Positions 53,146 through 63,422 of a stretch of DNA of 64,000 nt are shown here, piece by piece. Numbering within the stretch: position 1 is the first letter of the stretch; every line of letters begins with the position of its first letter. Both the position numbers and the translations under genes were made by a program. The notes under the pieces were generated by a model. The model was given only the letters and a program-made list of their open reading frames with translations. It was not told the origin of the DNA and ran no database searches. Source of the stretch: Athripsodes cinereus (lineage: Eukaryota > Arthropoda > Insecta > Trichoptera > Leptoceridae); NCBI GenBank assembly GCA_947579605.1, contig OX388314.1, forward strand, positions 558,001 to 622,000, in the 5' to 3' direction.

Positions 53146-53564
53146 CAAAATCTTTTTTTAAGATCGGACAAAATTGTATGTAAAGATAATCCTAAGATAT
53201 ATTATGACATACAAGTAGGTATCTACACAACATACATAATGTAGAAATACTTAATTCAGATGACTTGTATATATTTCAGTAATTTGATGGATGTATGGGC
53301 TGGCACATCAATTTGATTTCAATGTGAATTAAGAAAATATGAGAAACTACACAGAATATTACAAAAAAGGAAAAATATATCGCTTGGATAACAGATCTTG
53401 GCATCGTTAATCGAAACTTCAACTCAGTTAAGTTAACGATATCGGAACAGTTTACTTCTTACTCGTAGAGAAATGATTAATTTTTTAAATTGTATAACAG
53501 AATACAATATTATTTCTAGAAACTAATGAACATAAAAAAAACACGTTAAAGGGGGTAATCATCA
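53146..53564. other. AT-rich DNA, nothing recognised
   Basis: No supported feature. Confidence 0.35.
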
Positions 53565-53717
53565 GACCAACTGCTTGTTTTAAAACTCAGGGTGAGGCAT
53601 TCCACCCGTCCTGAATGTTTTATTTTATTATTTGCAGGGAGAAGACTATCTGAATGTTGATTATAATTTGAAGTTAGTTCGCTGGCTAACCCATTTGTGG
53701 GAAATGCGTGATGGTAC
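53565..53717 (+). mobile_element. S1 3' half
   Basis: GGTGAGGCATTCCACCCGTC, TTTGCAGGGAGAAGACTATC and CCATTTGTGGGAAATGCGTG align to S1 with moderate divergence. Confidence 0.62.
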
Positions 53718-54002
53718 AGTAGTTATAAATCGTAACAGTTAATAAGAAAAACGAAAAAATAAGCGTATATTTATACTGAATCAGATAAGATATAGGTTGG
53801 TACACATCCACACTGTTTTTTTTATATTATACAAGATTTTGTTTTTTTTTTTCTCCCTGTCAGTTTTCATTCCATTCCGGTATTGTGACCTATGTTATAT
53901 TCTGCAACGTGGAATGACTAGGAAGTTATTTTAGCTTTTGGATCTAACTTTGCTTGTCATTCTCGTAGTAAACGTTAAAAAGTTCAGAGTTTTGCCAGAG
54001 AT
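53718..54002. other. AT-rich DNA, nothing recognised
   Basis: No supported feature. Confidence 0.35.
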
Positions 54003-54405
54003 ATTTATTTATTTATTTACACAATATACGGCGTGAGCCTTTTACATGTTAACAAAAAAGTGTACCTAAGGAACAACAGCAACAAAAAAAAAACAAAGTT
54101 ATCGCAGTCTATACAAAACAATACACCACAAGTCAAGATTAACAACAAGATAATGTAAAAACAATAATAGAAAATTGTATATTAATAAGGTCAATAAAAA
54201 TAATTCAATTTTGGTATGTCAATATAAGTAATATATATAATATTTTCATGTCCCATTTATTTTCTATCTAGAAGTATCAATAAGTTTTTTATGGTTTAAT
54301 AAATCACTCACATTGTTTTTTTATACTCTTTTAAATCACACGGGAACATGGGAAAAAAGCTTTTTTGTCATTTTTATAATCTAAAACCATCAGCTTTACG
54401 TAGTT
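54003..54405 (-). mobile_element. LINE I/II-type 3' end with hairpin
   Basis: The minus strand has GTAAAAGGCTCACGCCGT (54028-54045) and a (TAAA)n tail at 54003-54020. The A-rich remainder resembles the LINE I 3' UTR. Any residual C-terminal coding is too broken to call. Confidence 0.6.
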
Positions 54406-54407
54406 AG

Positions 54408-54534
54408 ACGGGAGGAATCACTAATTATATAGTGGTAGTCTCGCCACTGTTTATCATCACATTTTTTAAATATAAATTGCTTTAATTGATTTTGTTATGT
54501 AAATGATGATGTGCAAGAAGAATAAAATAAATAG
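54408..54534 (+). mobile_element. LINE 3' UTR fragment, same family as 2838-2990
   Basis: AATCACTAATTATATAGTGG, TCGCCACTGTTTATCATCAC and GATGATGTGCAAGAAGAATA match the minus-strand fragment at 2838-2990, followed by AAATAAATAG. Confidence 0.62.
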
Positions 54535-55231
54535 AAATATCAAAGTAAATTCCAAATGTTTTTACACCTTTTAAATGTGCGTTTTATATGATTTTCACAA
54601 GAAAATTATACTTTCTTTCGATTAACTAGTCGTGTAATGTTAATAATATTGAAGAAATACGAGTACAATATTGAAAAATGTTAATAGCCGATTCATAGAA
54701 ATTTTTATTTTGAATCAAACCAAATTATCGAATTATCCTTCGTATTATTAGAGAATTTTTAATATTTAAATATAACAAAGACATATGTTTCTCGAATTAG
54801 TAAATAAAATGGTAGAATAAAACGTGTATTTTTTATTAAATTTGCCACAATTTGTTGATGATGTTGCTTCAAATTGTAATTCGATAGAGTTTCATTTGAC
54901 AAGGCACGTGTCAATTTACCCCACCCCCACCCAAATTTAATACATATTTATACCACATCAGAGAGATTCTGTGTTGGTGATTTTCCACTTATTTCCTTTA
55001 AGTATGTTTACATACCATGTAATTTGTTGCGTTAATTTAATTGAATTGAAAAGATATTTTTCTTGAGTGTATTTTATTTGACATCCTTTTTAAACATATT
55101 AAATCAAATATAAACTTGCTTGTGATTTTTTTTATTAAAATTACCACAAAAAGGAAACACCGTCAAATGATTGAATTGTTAGCTATAAGGTATACCTACA
55201 TATTTTTCTATAATCTTTTTATCAACCTGTC
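54535..55231. other. AT-rich DNA, nothing recognised
   Basis: No supported feature. A C-rich run (TTTACCCCACCCCCACCC) is at about 54916. Confidence 0.35.
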
Positions 55232-55523
55232 TATTGATATTTGTTGATGGTAACATCTATTTGATTATATTTCTTCAGCATCGATTAATTTCCTGCACCA
55301 AATGTTATGTCACAATTTGTTTTTTATGTAACTGTTATGCCAAATACCAATCGTTATGTCAAAATTTGTTTTTTATGTTACTTACTGTACTGTCCGCTTC
55401 GACTAGTGAGGTGGCAAAATGGAATAAGTTGTAGTGGATGTGGATGTTTGAGTTGTATTTGATTTTATATTATGCTTATTTGAGGAAATAAACGAATTGA
55501 ATTGAAAAAAATAAAAAAAAAAA
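55232..55523 (+). mobile_element. Possible LINE 3' end with poly-A
   Basis: Two GTTATGTCA-ATTTGTTTTTTAT repeats are followed by CTGTCCGCTTCGACTAGTGA, GAGGAAATAAACGAATTGAA and a poly-A stretch. Coding not recognised; family unknown. Confidence 0.4.
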
Positions 55524-55685
55524 TATGATATTGAACTCATTTTTTATCTACGTGAAACATTCTTAGTATTTTTTCAGACTAACATAAGGACAAGTTTTTT
55601 TTCCTGAATACTTTTTCAAAGTATGCACGTCACAGAAAAATTACGAAAATCGAAATTTGATCAAGTCCCTAAAGAAGAAGATGTA

Positions 55686-55860
55686 ACAAACATACAAGCC
55701 GTCTTCTACGTCCCAATATAAAATAAGACGTTCAGGATTGGAAGCAAAAACTCATCGCTGCATTTAAGATGCCTGCCTTTTACAGGACATTCGTAAAATT
55801 AAATGGAAAGAGTGGTTGACCAATAATTCATTGTTGAATGTTTCACGAACCCCACAAAAC
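55686..55860 (-). mobile_element. S1 SINE-like element, diverged
   Basis: CAAACATACAAGCCGTCTTC, AACTCATCGCTGCATTTAAG and CTGCCTTTTACAGGACATTC match reversed S1. The 3' tail is missing. Confidence 0.68.
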
Positions 55861-56443
55861 GAGGAGACTTTTGTATCTATTGAAAAAAAGCAATAATCGA
55901 AATAAGTAGGTACCTATTATAAGTATAAAAAATGTCAGGTGATATCAAAATTATTTCCGCTACTAAATTATGAAATTAATACTTATTAAATATTACAACA
56001 TGAATAAAAAATAAAACAAAAAGTACTATACTCTCACGTACTGAACTGTCAATCAAAGTATAACTGTCAATCTGTTAGCGATACTTTTTTTTTGTATTAT
56101 CCAGTTAATAGTGAATTAAACCGAAACTACCTATACTCATTTTAAACCTTAAGAAGAATATAATAACTGTTATTGAACGCAGCCTGATATATGCGGTGAG
56201 TGCATATTAAAACACTTAATTATAAATATCAAGATATTTTTACTCAACGATAATATTAACACCAAAAGAACAATCGCCCAATCAGATCGTTTCATTACGC
56301 ACACCGCTGCAACCAATAGACAGCGAAGATAGTTAAACAAAAACAGGGCTGTCACTAAACCAGTAATTTACCGGGGTGAAAGAGAGTGAAAAAAAAAAAA
56401 TTTTTTTTTTACTTCTTTATTTTTCTTACTCTTCTCTACCAAT
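55861..56443. other. Upstream region and possible 5' UTR of LINE II
   Basis: A A12-T12 run lies at about 56388-56412 just before ORF1. The 5' boundary of LINE II could not be fixed; no TSD pair was found. Confidence 0.4.
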
Positions 56444-57131
56444 ATGATGGAAGCCCAAGAGATTATTTCTATGGTACAAAAGGCAGCTGGTGCTTTATCT
56501 CAACTGATTACGGAAAATAGTAAATTCACACGGGATCATATTGCAAAAATTAATCCGATTACTATTGATTTCATGGCAGCGATGAGTGTAGCCACAGCGA
56601 AAATTGCAAGCCAGGAGACAGAAATTAGACTTTTAAAGGAAAGAATGGCTAGAGTAGAATCCGAATCACCTACTAACGGGGCAGCTGAAGTGTGCGACAC
56701 ACTTGCAGAACTGGCGGAGAGGAACTTACGTTCTAAAAACATTATTCTTTTCAATGTACCTGAACCGGGGCCCAACATGCAGACACGTGATCAAGTTATT
56801 GAAGACATGGACCAGACAACAAAAATGATTAATGATGTAGAAAATTTAAATGGCATTAGGATCGTGAAGGTGCACAGAATGGGAGCTAGACAGAATGATA
56901 AAACAAGACCTATTAAGGTGACTCTTAACGATAATGAAGACGCTAGATCTATATTCTTAAACAGATTCAGGCTCCCCAAACAAATAAGAGTGAAGCAGGA
57001 TCTTACAGGATCTTACAACAAAGGCTCTGTGGGATACGTTGGAAAATAGAAGGAGCAATGGAGAAAAAGATATTGCCATAAAGTTTATTAATGGCTCACC
57101 AAAGATTGTTCATACAAGCAAAAAAAACTAA
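56444..57131 (+). pseudogene. LINE II ORF1 with a 10-bp frameshifting duplication
   Basis: The first 186 or so codons encode a possible coiled-coil region (AKIASQETEIRLLKERMARV near residue 50-70), then NLRSKNIILFNVPEPGP, the start of the RRM-like domain, and NDKTRPIKVTLNDNEDARSI. GGATCTTACA is repeated at 56998-57007 and 57008-57017. This adds 10 bp and shifts the frame, so the plain frame stops at 57049. The homologous continuation (LWDTLENRR, DIAIKFINGSPKIVH) runs in the next frame to a stop at 57129-57131, as in LINE I. The protein would bind element RNA. Confidence 0.82.
57122..57128 (+). promoter_or_regulatory. Candidate -1 frameshift heptamer (LINE II)
   Basis: A_AAA_AAC is in frame with the ORF1 C-terminus (AAA AAA AAC TAA) and directly precedes the ORF1 stop. 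A -1 slip reads AAA AAA CTA and continues into ORF2 (SQNVRGIRTKL). The same heptamer lies at the LINE I junction. Confidence 0.62.
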
Positions 57132-57202
57132 TCAATTCCCTATCTATATATTCACAGAACGTCAGAGGCATAAGAACCAAGCTATCACTACTTCGTCAGG
57201 GC

Positions 57203-59983
57203 GTGCCGGTACTGGACTACTGTATATATGTTTTTACTGAGACTTGGTTGGATGATAAAATTGTCGATTCTGAATTGGGATTTAATTCCTACAACATCTA
57301 TAGGAATGACCGTAGCAAGAACACAAGCAATAAAGGAAGAGGCGGGGGAGTTTTAATAGCAGTGAAGAAGAATATTCCTACAACGCCAATTAAGACAAAG
57401 AACAAGAACTTGGAGCTGGTGTTTGTGCTGGCTCATCTAAAGCATAGTAAAGTTCTAATTGGAAATGTTTACATACCACCATCTGCGACGCCTGATATAT
57501 ACAAGTCCTACTGCGAAGAAATAGAGGAACTACACCATAAACATCCACATGCTAAATTTCTATTATTTGGAGATTTTAATCTACCGGGGATTGTTTGGCC
57601 TGCTGATGGCAATTCGCCTCCTGCCAACGAGGCAAACCACGAGGGAGCTAGAGAAGTGTTAGAGACTATCAATTTCTTGGGACTTACCCAACGTAATTAC
57701 ATCTATAATTCTCGAAATCGCCTCCTAGACCTAGTCTTCACTAACGATGATGCAGTTAACGTTGAACAAGCGATTGAAGAAATTTTACCAGCGGACTCCT
57801 ACCATCCGGCTTTACACATAGAAATGGATCTAAGCATCAAGAATTCACAATACATAACATCTTCTTCATTCAACTATAAAAAGGGAGACTATGTTGGAGC
57901 AATACAATATTTATTCTCATGTGATTGGACTTTTCTGCAGAGTAATAACATAGAATATTCTTTGGCAGCATTCAATGGAATTTTATACGACACCATAAAC
58001 CGGTTCATACCTTACGAAGAATACAGAAAGAGTACTTATCCCGTATGGTTCACACCGGAATTAAGGATGCTCATTGTGGAGAAGAAACTTGCTCACAGGA
58101 ACTACAAAGAAACTAACGATATAAAGTTCTATAATATTTTTACAAAGTTGAGATCCAAGTGCATTGAAGTCAAGAAGATGTGCTACTCCAAATACATAAG
58201 GGAAGCTGAGAACACAACCAAAGATGCAAAATCACTATGGAAGTTTAAAAACTCCTTAAGTAAATGTGAAAGTAACTATCCTGCTCATATGTTCTTGGAG
58301 CGGGAAGGAGTGAGTGGAATACAGAATGTTGCTAATAAATTTGCAGAATTTTTCGGTAATGTATTTGTAAAAGACTCTAATGACTCTAATGAGAATTTTG
58401 CTACTTGTATTAAAACAGTGAACTTGTCTCAATGTATCCTTTCTTCTGATAGAGTTAGTTTTGTGCTGTCTCAGCTGGATCCCAGGAAATCCTCGGGTCC
58501 TGATAGTATACCTCCTATCTTCCTTAAAAAATGCGCTGATGCCCTTGTTATTCCTCTTACCGCGATTTTCAACAAATCTCTTGAAGTTGGTCATTTCCCC
58601 ACTTCATGGAAAATTGGGAATATCATTCCGATATTCAAGAAAGGTACTAGGGAGGATATATCAAATTATAGACCTATATGTATACAATCCATTATACCAA
58701 AAATATTCGAGTCGCTTGTGTTGGAACAAATTTTGCCAGTTATCTGTCAGGTGATCGAACACCAGCAACACGGTTTCCTGCCGGGTAGATCTACTCTAAC
58801 AAACTTAACATTATATGAATATTACATTGTTGAAGGTCTTGCTCAGGGTTGTCAGGTGGATAGTGTCTACACCGACTTCAGCAAGGCATTTGACAAAGTA
58901 TCACACAAAATCCTCCTTACTAAATTGTCAACTTTGGGTGTGAGTGGTGCCTTGCTGAGGTGGTTCGTGAGTTATCTGACGGACCGGCCTTTACGCGTTA
59001 GAGTGAATCAGGCTTTTTCTGACAGTTTTAATGCTACTAGCGGAATACCACAAGGTAGCCATCTAGCTCCTCTTCTTTTTCTCATTTTTATTAATGATCT
59101 AGTTTATGAACTGACGGAAGTCGAATGTTTACTTTTTGCCGACGATTTGAAAATTTTTAAAAGAGTGAAGGATATTAGCGATTGTGTGATCATACAGAAT
59201 AATCTTGACAGGTTGAATAATTGGTGTAAAAAAAATCAACTTTGTCTCAATGTTAAGAAATGTCAATATATTAGATTTGCTAGAGTGAAAAACCCAGTGG
59301 AGTTTGACTACCACCTTGACAACATTAAGTTGGAATTGGTAAAGGAGGTGCGCGACCTGGGAGTTATTTTTGACGATAAATTGTCATTTACAGCCCATAT
59401 TTCTGAAATTACCAATAAAGCTTTAAGGACACTGGGTTTCGTTCTACGCACTGTGAGTGACTTTGAAAATATTCATGCTATCCTCTGTCTGTACCAATCA
59501 CTTGTTCGTAGTCATCTCGAATATAACTCGCAGATATGGTGTCCCAGTTATACTGTCCACATAAATAATATAGAGCGTGTGCAACATAGATTCCTGAGAT
59601 ATATTAACTACAAGTTGCGTATACCATTGCATGAGCTGAACTACAAGTTCCTACAAACAAAATTAAATTTAGAAAATCTTGCAGATAGGAGGATCGTCTC
59701 CGATCTTTTGTTTCTGTATAAAATTATTAATAATTTTTTTGACACCCCTGAACTATTACAGCTAATTAACTTTCGTGTGCCTGGCCGATGTACGAGGAGT
59801 CGTGAAATGTTCTACTGCGACAACTATTCGACGAACTACGTCACGCATACAGTAATCCCTCGATTGCACGGCTTAGGGAACCGGCACTTGTCTGATATAG
59901 ACTTATTCCATGTGAACTTGAATAGTTTTAGAAACCTAATTAAGAAAATGTTTGTTCCACAGTCTAGCACCTCATCGAATTAA
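57203..59983 (+). CDS. LINE II ORF2: endonuclease and reverse transcriptase
   Basis: 926 residues from a GTG; the frame is open from 57092 and the extra residues include YSQNVRGIRTKL, the conserved endonuclease start. Domains: APE-type endonuclease (FTETWLD residue 11-17, GRGGGVLIAV 45-54, GDFNLP near 123, DSYHPALHIE near 208), RT (NYRPICIQSIIPKIFES near 490, VYTDFSKAFDKVSH near 554, GIPQGSHLAP near 613, FADD 645-648) and a C-terminal region (HINNIERVQHRFLRYI near 790). Length and motif order match LINE I. No internal stop, so it is a recent copy. It should nick DNA and reverse-transcribe element RNA at the target. Confidence 0.94.
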   Translation: MPVLDYCIYVFTETWLDDKIVDSELGFNSYNIYRNDRSKNTSNKGRGGGVLIAVKKNIPTTPIKTKNKNLELVFVLAHLKHSKVLIGNVYIPPSATPDIYKSYCEEIEELHHKHPHAKFLLFGDFNLPGIVWPADGNSPPANEANHEGAREVLETINFLGLTQRNYIYNSRNRLLDLVFTNDDAVNVEQAIEEILPADSYHPALHIEMDLSIKNSQYITSSSFNYKKGDYVGAIQYLFSCDWTFLQSNNIEYSLAAFNGILYDTINRFIPYEEYRKSTYPVWFTPELRMLIVEKKLAHRNYKETNDIKFYNIFTKLRSKCIEVKKMCYSKYIREAENTTKDAKSLWKFKNSLSKCESNYPAHMFLEREGVSGIQNVANKFAEFFGNVFVKDSNDSNENFATCIKTVNLSQCILSSDRVSFVLSQLDPRKSSGPDSIPPIFLKKCADALVIPLTAIFNKSLEVGHFPTSWKIGNIIPIFKKGTREDISNYRPICIQSIIPKIFESLVLEQILPVICQVIEHQQHGFLPGRSTLTNLTLYEYYIVEGLAQGCQVDSVYTDFSKAFDKVSHKILLTKLSTLGVSGALLRWFVSYLTDRPLRVRVNQAFSDSFNATSGIPQGSHLAPLLFLIFINDLVYELTEVECLLFADDLKIFKRVKDISDCVIIQNNLDRLNNWCKKNQLCLNVKKCQYIRFARVKNPVEFDYHLDNIKLELVKEVRDLGVIFDDKLSFTAHISEITNKALRTLGFVLRTVSDFENIHAILCLYQSLVRSHLEYNSQIWCPSYTVHINNIERVQHRFLRYINYKLRIPLHELNYKFLQTKLNLENLADRRIVSDLLFLYKIINNFFDTPELLQLINFRVPGRCTRSREMFYCDNYSTNYVTHTVIPRLHGLGNRHLSDIDLFHVNLNSFRNLIKKMFVPQSSTSSN

Positions 59984-60508
59984 TTAATTGTGTACTATTG
60001 TTTTTTATAATCTATTGAAGGTATCTGCTAGGTATCGTTTGTTTTGTCGGTTTTGATGCTTGTGTTTTCAGTACTTTATTTTTGCCTATGTCTGACTAAT
60101 GATTTCTGTGGGTATCACATATCTAAGTTGTCTCCTAATATTCTACAAACTGTTATTGAATGGGCTGAGAAGAGAGATACATAACCTGGCAAACAAATTC
60201 ATGTAGTTACTGTGTTATGTTTGTTTTATATTATTTAACTTTATATACTAATGAGCTATTGTGCCAAGCTTGCAGCCGTGTAAACTGGTTCCCATTGTAC
60301 AGTATATAAAGACTATATTGTATATTATTATATATTTGTATGCTGCTGGTATTTGCAGCGGAGCATGATTATTGTTACCCATGCGACTAAATTTCTGTTA
60401 TTGGTTTTGTTTCTTTTCTATTTGAATGTTTTAGTGCTATTTTTATATATATATATATTTATAGACTGTTGTATTATTGATTTGTCATACATATGTATTA
60501 AACCTATT
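59984..60508 (+). other. 3' UTR of LINE II
   Basis: T-rich noncoding DNA between the ORF2 stop and the terminal hairpin. A 65-residue frame at 60353-60550 is chance. Confidence 0.7.
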
Positions 60509-60527
60509 GTAAAAGGCAAATTGCCGT
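60509..60527 (+). promoter_or_regulatory. LINE II 3'-terminal hairpin
   Basis: GTAAAAGGCAAATTGCCGT forms a GGCAA/TTGCC stem with a very small loop 10-15 bases before the (AAAT)n tail. It is equivalent to the LINE I hairpin. Confidence 0.62.
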
Positions 60528-60559
60528 TTATTGATCAAATAAATAAATAAATAAATAAA

Positions 60560-61135
60560 TATACTATACCCTCACGCCATGTCCCAGGAGGGGTAGGCAG
60601 AGAGAACGGAACGCCATATAGATCTATCCTTACATACTTCTTTCGCTTCCTCTACATTCATCCAGTTTCTCATACATGCACGGCGATTTCTCTTACTCAG
60701 CACGCGTCCGTCCTTAAGAATTTGGTCCACGTGATCAAGCCACGTGGTTCTTGGACGTCCGCGCTTCCTCACACCCCTTCTTTCAGATAAATACATCCTC
60801 TTCGTCATCCTTTCATCTTGCATTCGCTCAACATGTCCAAACCATCTCAACTTGTTTACACGCATTCTGTCCACAACACTCTTCACACATCCACTCATTC
60901 TCCTGATATCCTCATTCTTCACTCTATCTCGCAACGTTTTACCAACCATTCTTCTCAGTGAACGCATCTCCACAGCATTTATTCCACTCTCATCCTTTTT
61001 CAACCACGTCCAAGTTTCGCTTGCATACATAAGTGTCGGTACCAGAATGGTATTGTGCACTAGCATTTTTGCCATGTTCGACACACTGCTATTGCTAACA
61101 ATGGGTCGAAGTGCACCATTCACTCTAACAAAAAG
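60560..61135 (-). mobile_element. RTE-1 LINE 3' fragment in the LINE II tail
   Basis: The minus-strand fragment ends GTGAGGGTATAGTATA and then runs directly into the (AAAT)n tail of LINE II. This suggests it inserted into, or right at the end of, that tail. The 5' truncation is at about 61135. Confidence 0.8.
60572..61123 (-). pseudogene. RTE-1 RT C-terminal domain (183 aa open)
   Basis: The longest uninterrupted RTE-1 piece here: NGALRPIVSNSSVSNMAKML, ILVPTLMYASETWTWLKKDE, LRWFGHVERMQDERMTKRMY, RGRPRTTWLDHVDQILKDGR and SVLSAYPSWDMA. It has no catalytic box. The lack of stops implies a young insertion. Confidence 0.87.
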
Positions 61136-61276
61136 TAATGTTTAAAATGACTTAAACAAGTTTGTACGCAATAATTTTATTAAAATCATCAATAAAAAAT
61201 AGTCTTGAATATAAAATAGTGTCAATTTTAATGAATGTCAAAGAGGAATCATTAAAATTCATCATTAGTATTAAGT

Positions 61277-61373
61277 AGAGATGTAACGAATTTTACGCAA
61301 CTATTCGGTATTCTGTTTATTCGGCAACATTTTTGCCGTTCGAATATTTTAGTATATTACTCGGTGTTCTGCC
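61277..61373 (+). mobile_element. Degenerate hAT-like terminus
   Basis: TAGAGATGTAACGAAT differs by one base from the terminal inverted repeat of the element at 9161. ATTCGGTATTCTGTTTATTC and TTTGCCGTTCGAATA subterminal motifs follow. I find no matching inverted end; TATTCGG motifs continue at about 61605-61625 and 62120-62160. Confidence 0.55.
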
Positions 61374-61601
61374 ACCGGAACACACTGTAAACAAAGCCAC
61401 ATCAATAAATCTTCCTCGACATCCATCAAGAGGGAGACCAAAGAGTACCTGGATGACACAATACAATAGAATCCTGCGGAGAAATGGCCTGGATGAAGAT
61501 GATATAGGAAACAGAAGAGTGTACAACCTCAGAACGAGAAGAGCCGACCCCAACAGCCTTCAGCGGCAATTAGTTGGGACAGTGCCAGGAAAAAGAAGAA
61601 G
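61374..61601 (+). mobile_element. RTE-7 LINE C-terminal fragment with 15-bp TSD
   Basis: ACTCGGTGTTCTGCC flanks it at 61359-61373 and 61602-61616. It encodes INLPRHPSRGRPKSTWMTQY, NRRVYNLRTRRADPNSLQRQ and LVGTVPGKRRR, with a short AAGAAGAAG tail. It lies inside the hAT-like remnant. Confidence 0.83.
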
Positions 61602-61741
61602 ACTCGGTGTTCTGCCGAATAATTGAAATGTATGTAAATCTGGAAGAAACTTATAACTTGTAGATTGTTGCTACTTTATTGTCAGCTGCAGATGCATAAT
61701 TTTATTAATCCTCAAATATCTAATTAATTAATTTAATTTGA

Positions 61742-61953
61742 TTAGGAGACGATTCTGGAGAAACCATGTAGATCGAATGGCTGAAAACAGAATCGTACAT
61801 ATAGCTGCTAAGGAAACACCTGTCGGTTCTCGTCCCCGAGGAAGACCACCAAAAAGATGGAAAGACAGCTGATCTTCAGCATCACAAGAGGCATCAACTT
61901 CCGAATTATCAGATCGATTATCTACATCACGAAGAAGGAGAATAAGAATTTAA
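61742..61953 (+). pseudogene. RTE-8 LINE C-terminal fragment
   Basis: RRRFWRNHVDRMAENRIVHI, ETPVGSRPRGRPPKRWKDS, one stop, then ASTSELSDRLSTSRRRR. AATTTAAT may be its TSD. An RTE-type tail, different from RTE-7. Confidence 0.65.
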
Positions 61954-62464
61954 TATGGAATGAAACAACATAATATAATTATTGTTATAGTTAATGTTGG
62001 AACACAAAAATTTCGAACAAATGTACCGCGCTGCAAGTCTAGTAGGCATGTCTATGATGTATCTACACGCGATGTGCGGTCGGAAGTACCGTACGCTCTT
62101 ACCATTATTTTGCCAAATATTCGGTTGTTCGGCACATGATCTTGGATAATATTCGGTATACATTAAAGATACAAGGACGGAACATTACCTACTGTTTGAA
62201 GACATTTCTAATTGGAAATCCAAACTGTCACCCAGAAATTTTATTCATGAAGCTTTAATTTCAAGCAAAATTATTCCTTTTTACACTGGACTAATTATTA
62301 TTTATGAGGGAGCGAATACCTTTGTTAAACATTCATAATAAAAAAAATCACTGCTATTAAAAAAAACATGTTAAATTCATGTTCTGAAATTTATATTTAA
62401 AAAGCTCAAAGCTTTTTGAAAATTGATAAATACCTACTTAATAAATATACATAAATATTTTTTT
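61954..62464. other. AT-rich DNA, nothing firm
   Basis: It contains scattered TATTCGG motifs from the hAT-like remnant, but no boundary or frame. Confidence 0.35.
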
Positions 62465-62655
62465 ATTATTATTTTATTTATCAAAATTAGGATACAGACA
62501 GTTAAAATAAAAAATATCAATCAAGCACCACTATGCCAGTGTTGGCATCTCCGACCCTTCCACGTCAGTGGGCGGGGGACCCGGCTGACGTAGCAGATCC
62601 CATCTTGAGACCCACACATCCACGAATGCCTTAAAGCGTGAAGCGTTTGTGGCAT
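62465..62655 (-). pseudogene. LINE ORF C-terminus (DLLRQP family), copy 2
   Basis: The minus strand reads FKAFVDVWVSRWDLLRQPGP, then PPTDVEGSEMPTLA and a stop, followed by a short UTR and a GATAAATAAAATAATAATAA tail. It is closely similar to the peptide at 43065-43215. Confidence 0.58.
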
Positions 62656-63422
62656 TTAAAAACACTTACTCAAACTAATTTAGTAGACAAAAAAAATAAT
62701 TTACAATATCGGACACTAAAAGAACTAGAAAACTCCACAAATCAGAAAATGGGACATTTAAATAAATAAAACCGCTGTAGAAGAGCCGAAAACAGGCCTA
62801 CATCGGAAAAACTTTCATCTTTCAAGTCGACGGAATCGTCGACAACCACAAAGCCTTAGTAATACGCACTTTTAATTCATTCCCGCTCAACACAAAAATG
62901 ACCGGATTCTGGAAGAATGAATTGTAAATGGAGCAAAACGCCTTAAAAAAGAATATTGGACATAATTCGTGGAGCATTGCGGAAATATTAAAAGATGAGT
63001 CGATCGAGTGCTACGCACCGGACAATTAAATGGTACCTACACCCTGAAGCAAACACATTTAGTCCACCTCGTTATTCAACAGCTTGTACAAGTACATCAA
63101 GTCAGAAAAAGTCCTACAGTTCTCGAGAGACAAGATATTATGATGAAAACGAGTAGCAGAAACATAGTCATCAAAGTGAGTGAATATTTAGGTGTTTGAT
63201 GAATTTTCCTTGTATTCGTCAATGCCAGAAGACGCTCATTATTGGATCGCAATGGTAGGCCATAACTCCAATTTAAATTGTAAACGTAAGTTCACATCTC
63301 TGTTTTTGACAAACTGTGAGTTTGACAGAGACATCCAATTTTGAAAACCAGTTTTGCCTTAATAAAAACCTTAATAAAGTGTAAATAAAACTAAATATAT
63401 TAGATTTTACAAATTATTGTAT
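62656..63422. other. Unresolved moderately GC-rich stretch
   Basis: Short frames (HRTIKWYLHPEANTF near 63010, NIGHNSWSIAEILKDESIE near 62955) suggest old coding material, possibly a transposon, but stops are frequent and I recognise no domain. Confidence 0.25.

Larger units (their letters stand above)
56380..60558 (+). mobile_element. LINE II, nearly full-length non-LTR retrotransposon
   Basis: It carries ORF1, an overlapping ORF2 in the -1 frame, a 3' UTR of about 570 bp, the GGCAAATTGCC hairpin (60509-60527) and an (AAAT)n tail to about 60558. It is clearly related to LINE I in layout and ORF2 motifs. Coding is intact except for a 10-bp duplication in ORF1. The start coordinate is approximate. 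Confidence 0.85.

Noticed and set aside
62950..63200. Possible mariner or other transposase (HRTIKWYLHP, SIAEILKDES)
   Set aside because: Stops are frequent, there is no DDE/D spacing and no terminal repeats could be located.
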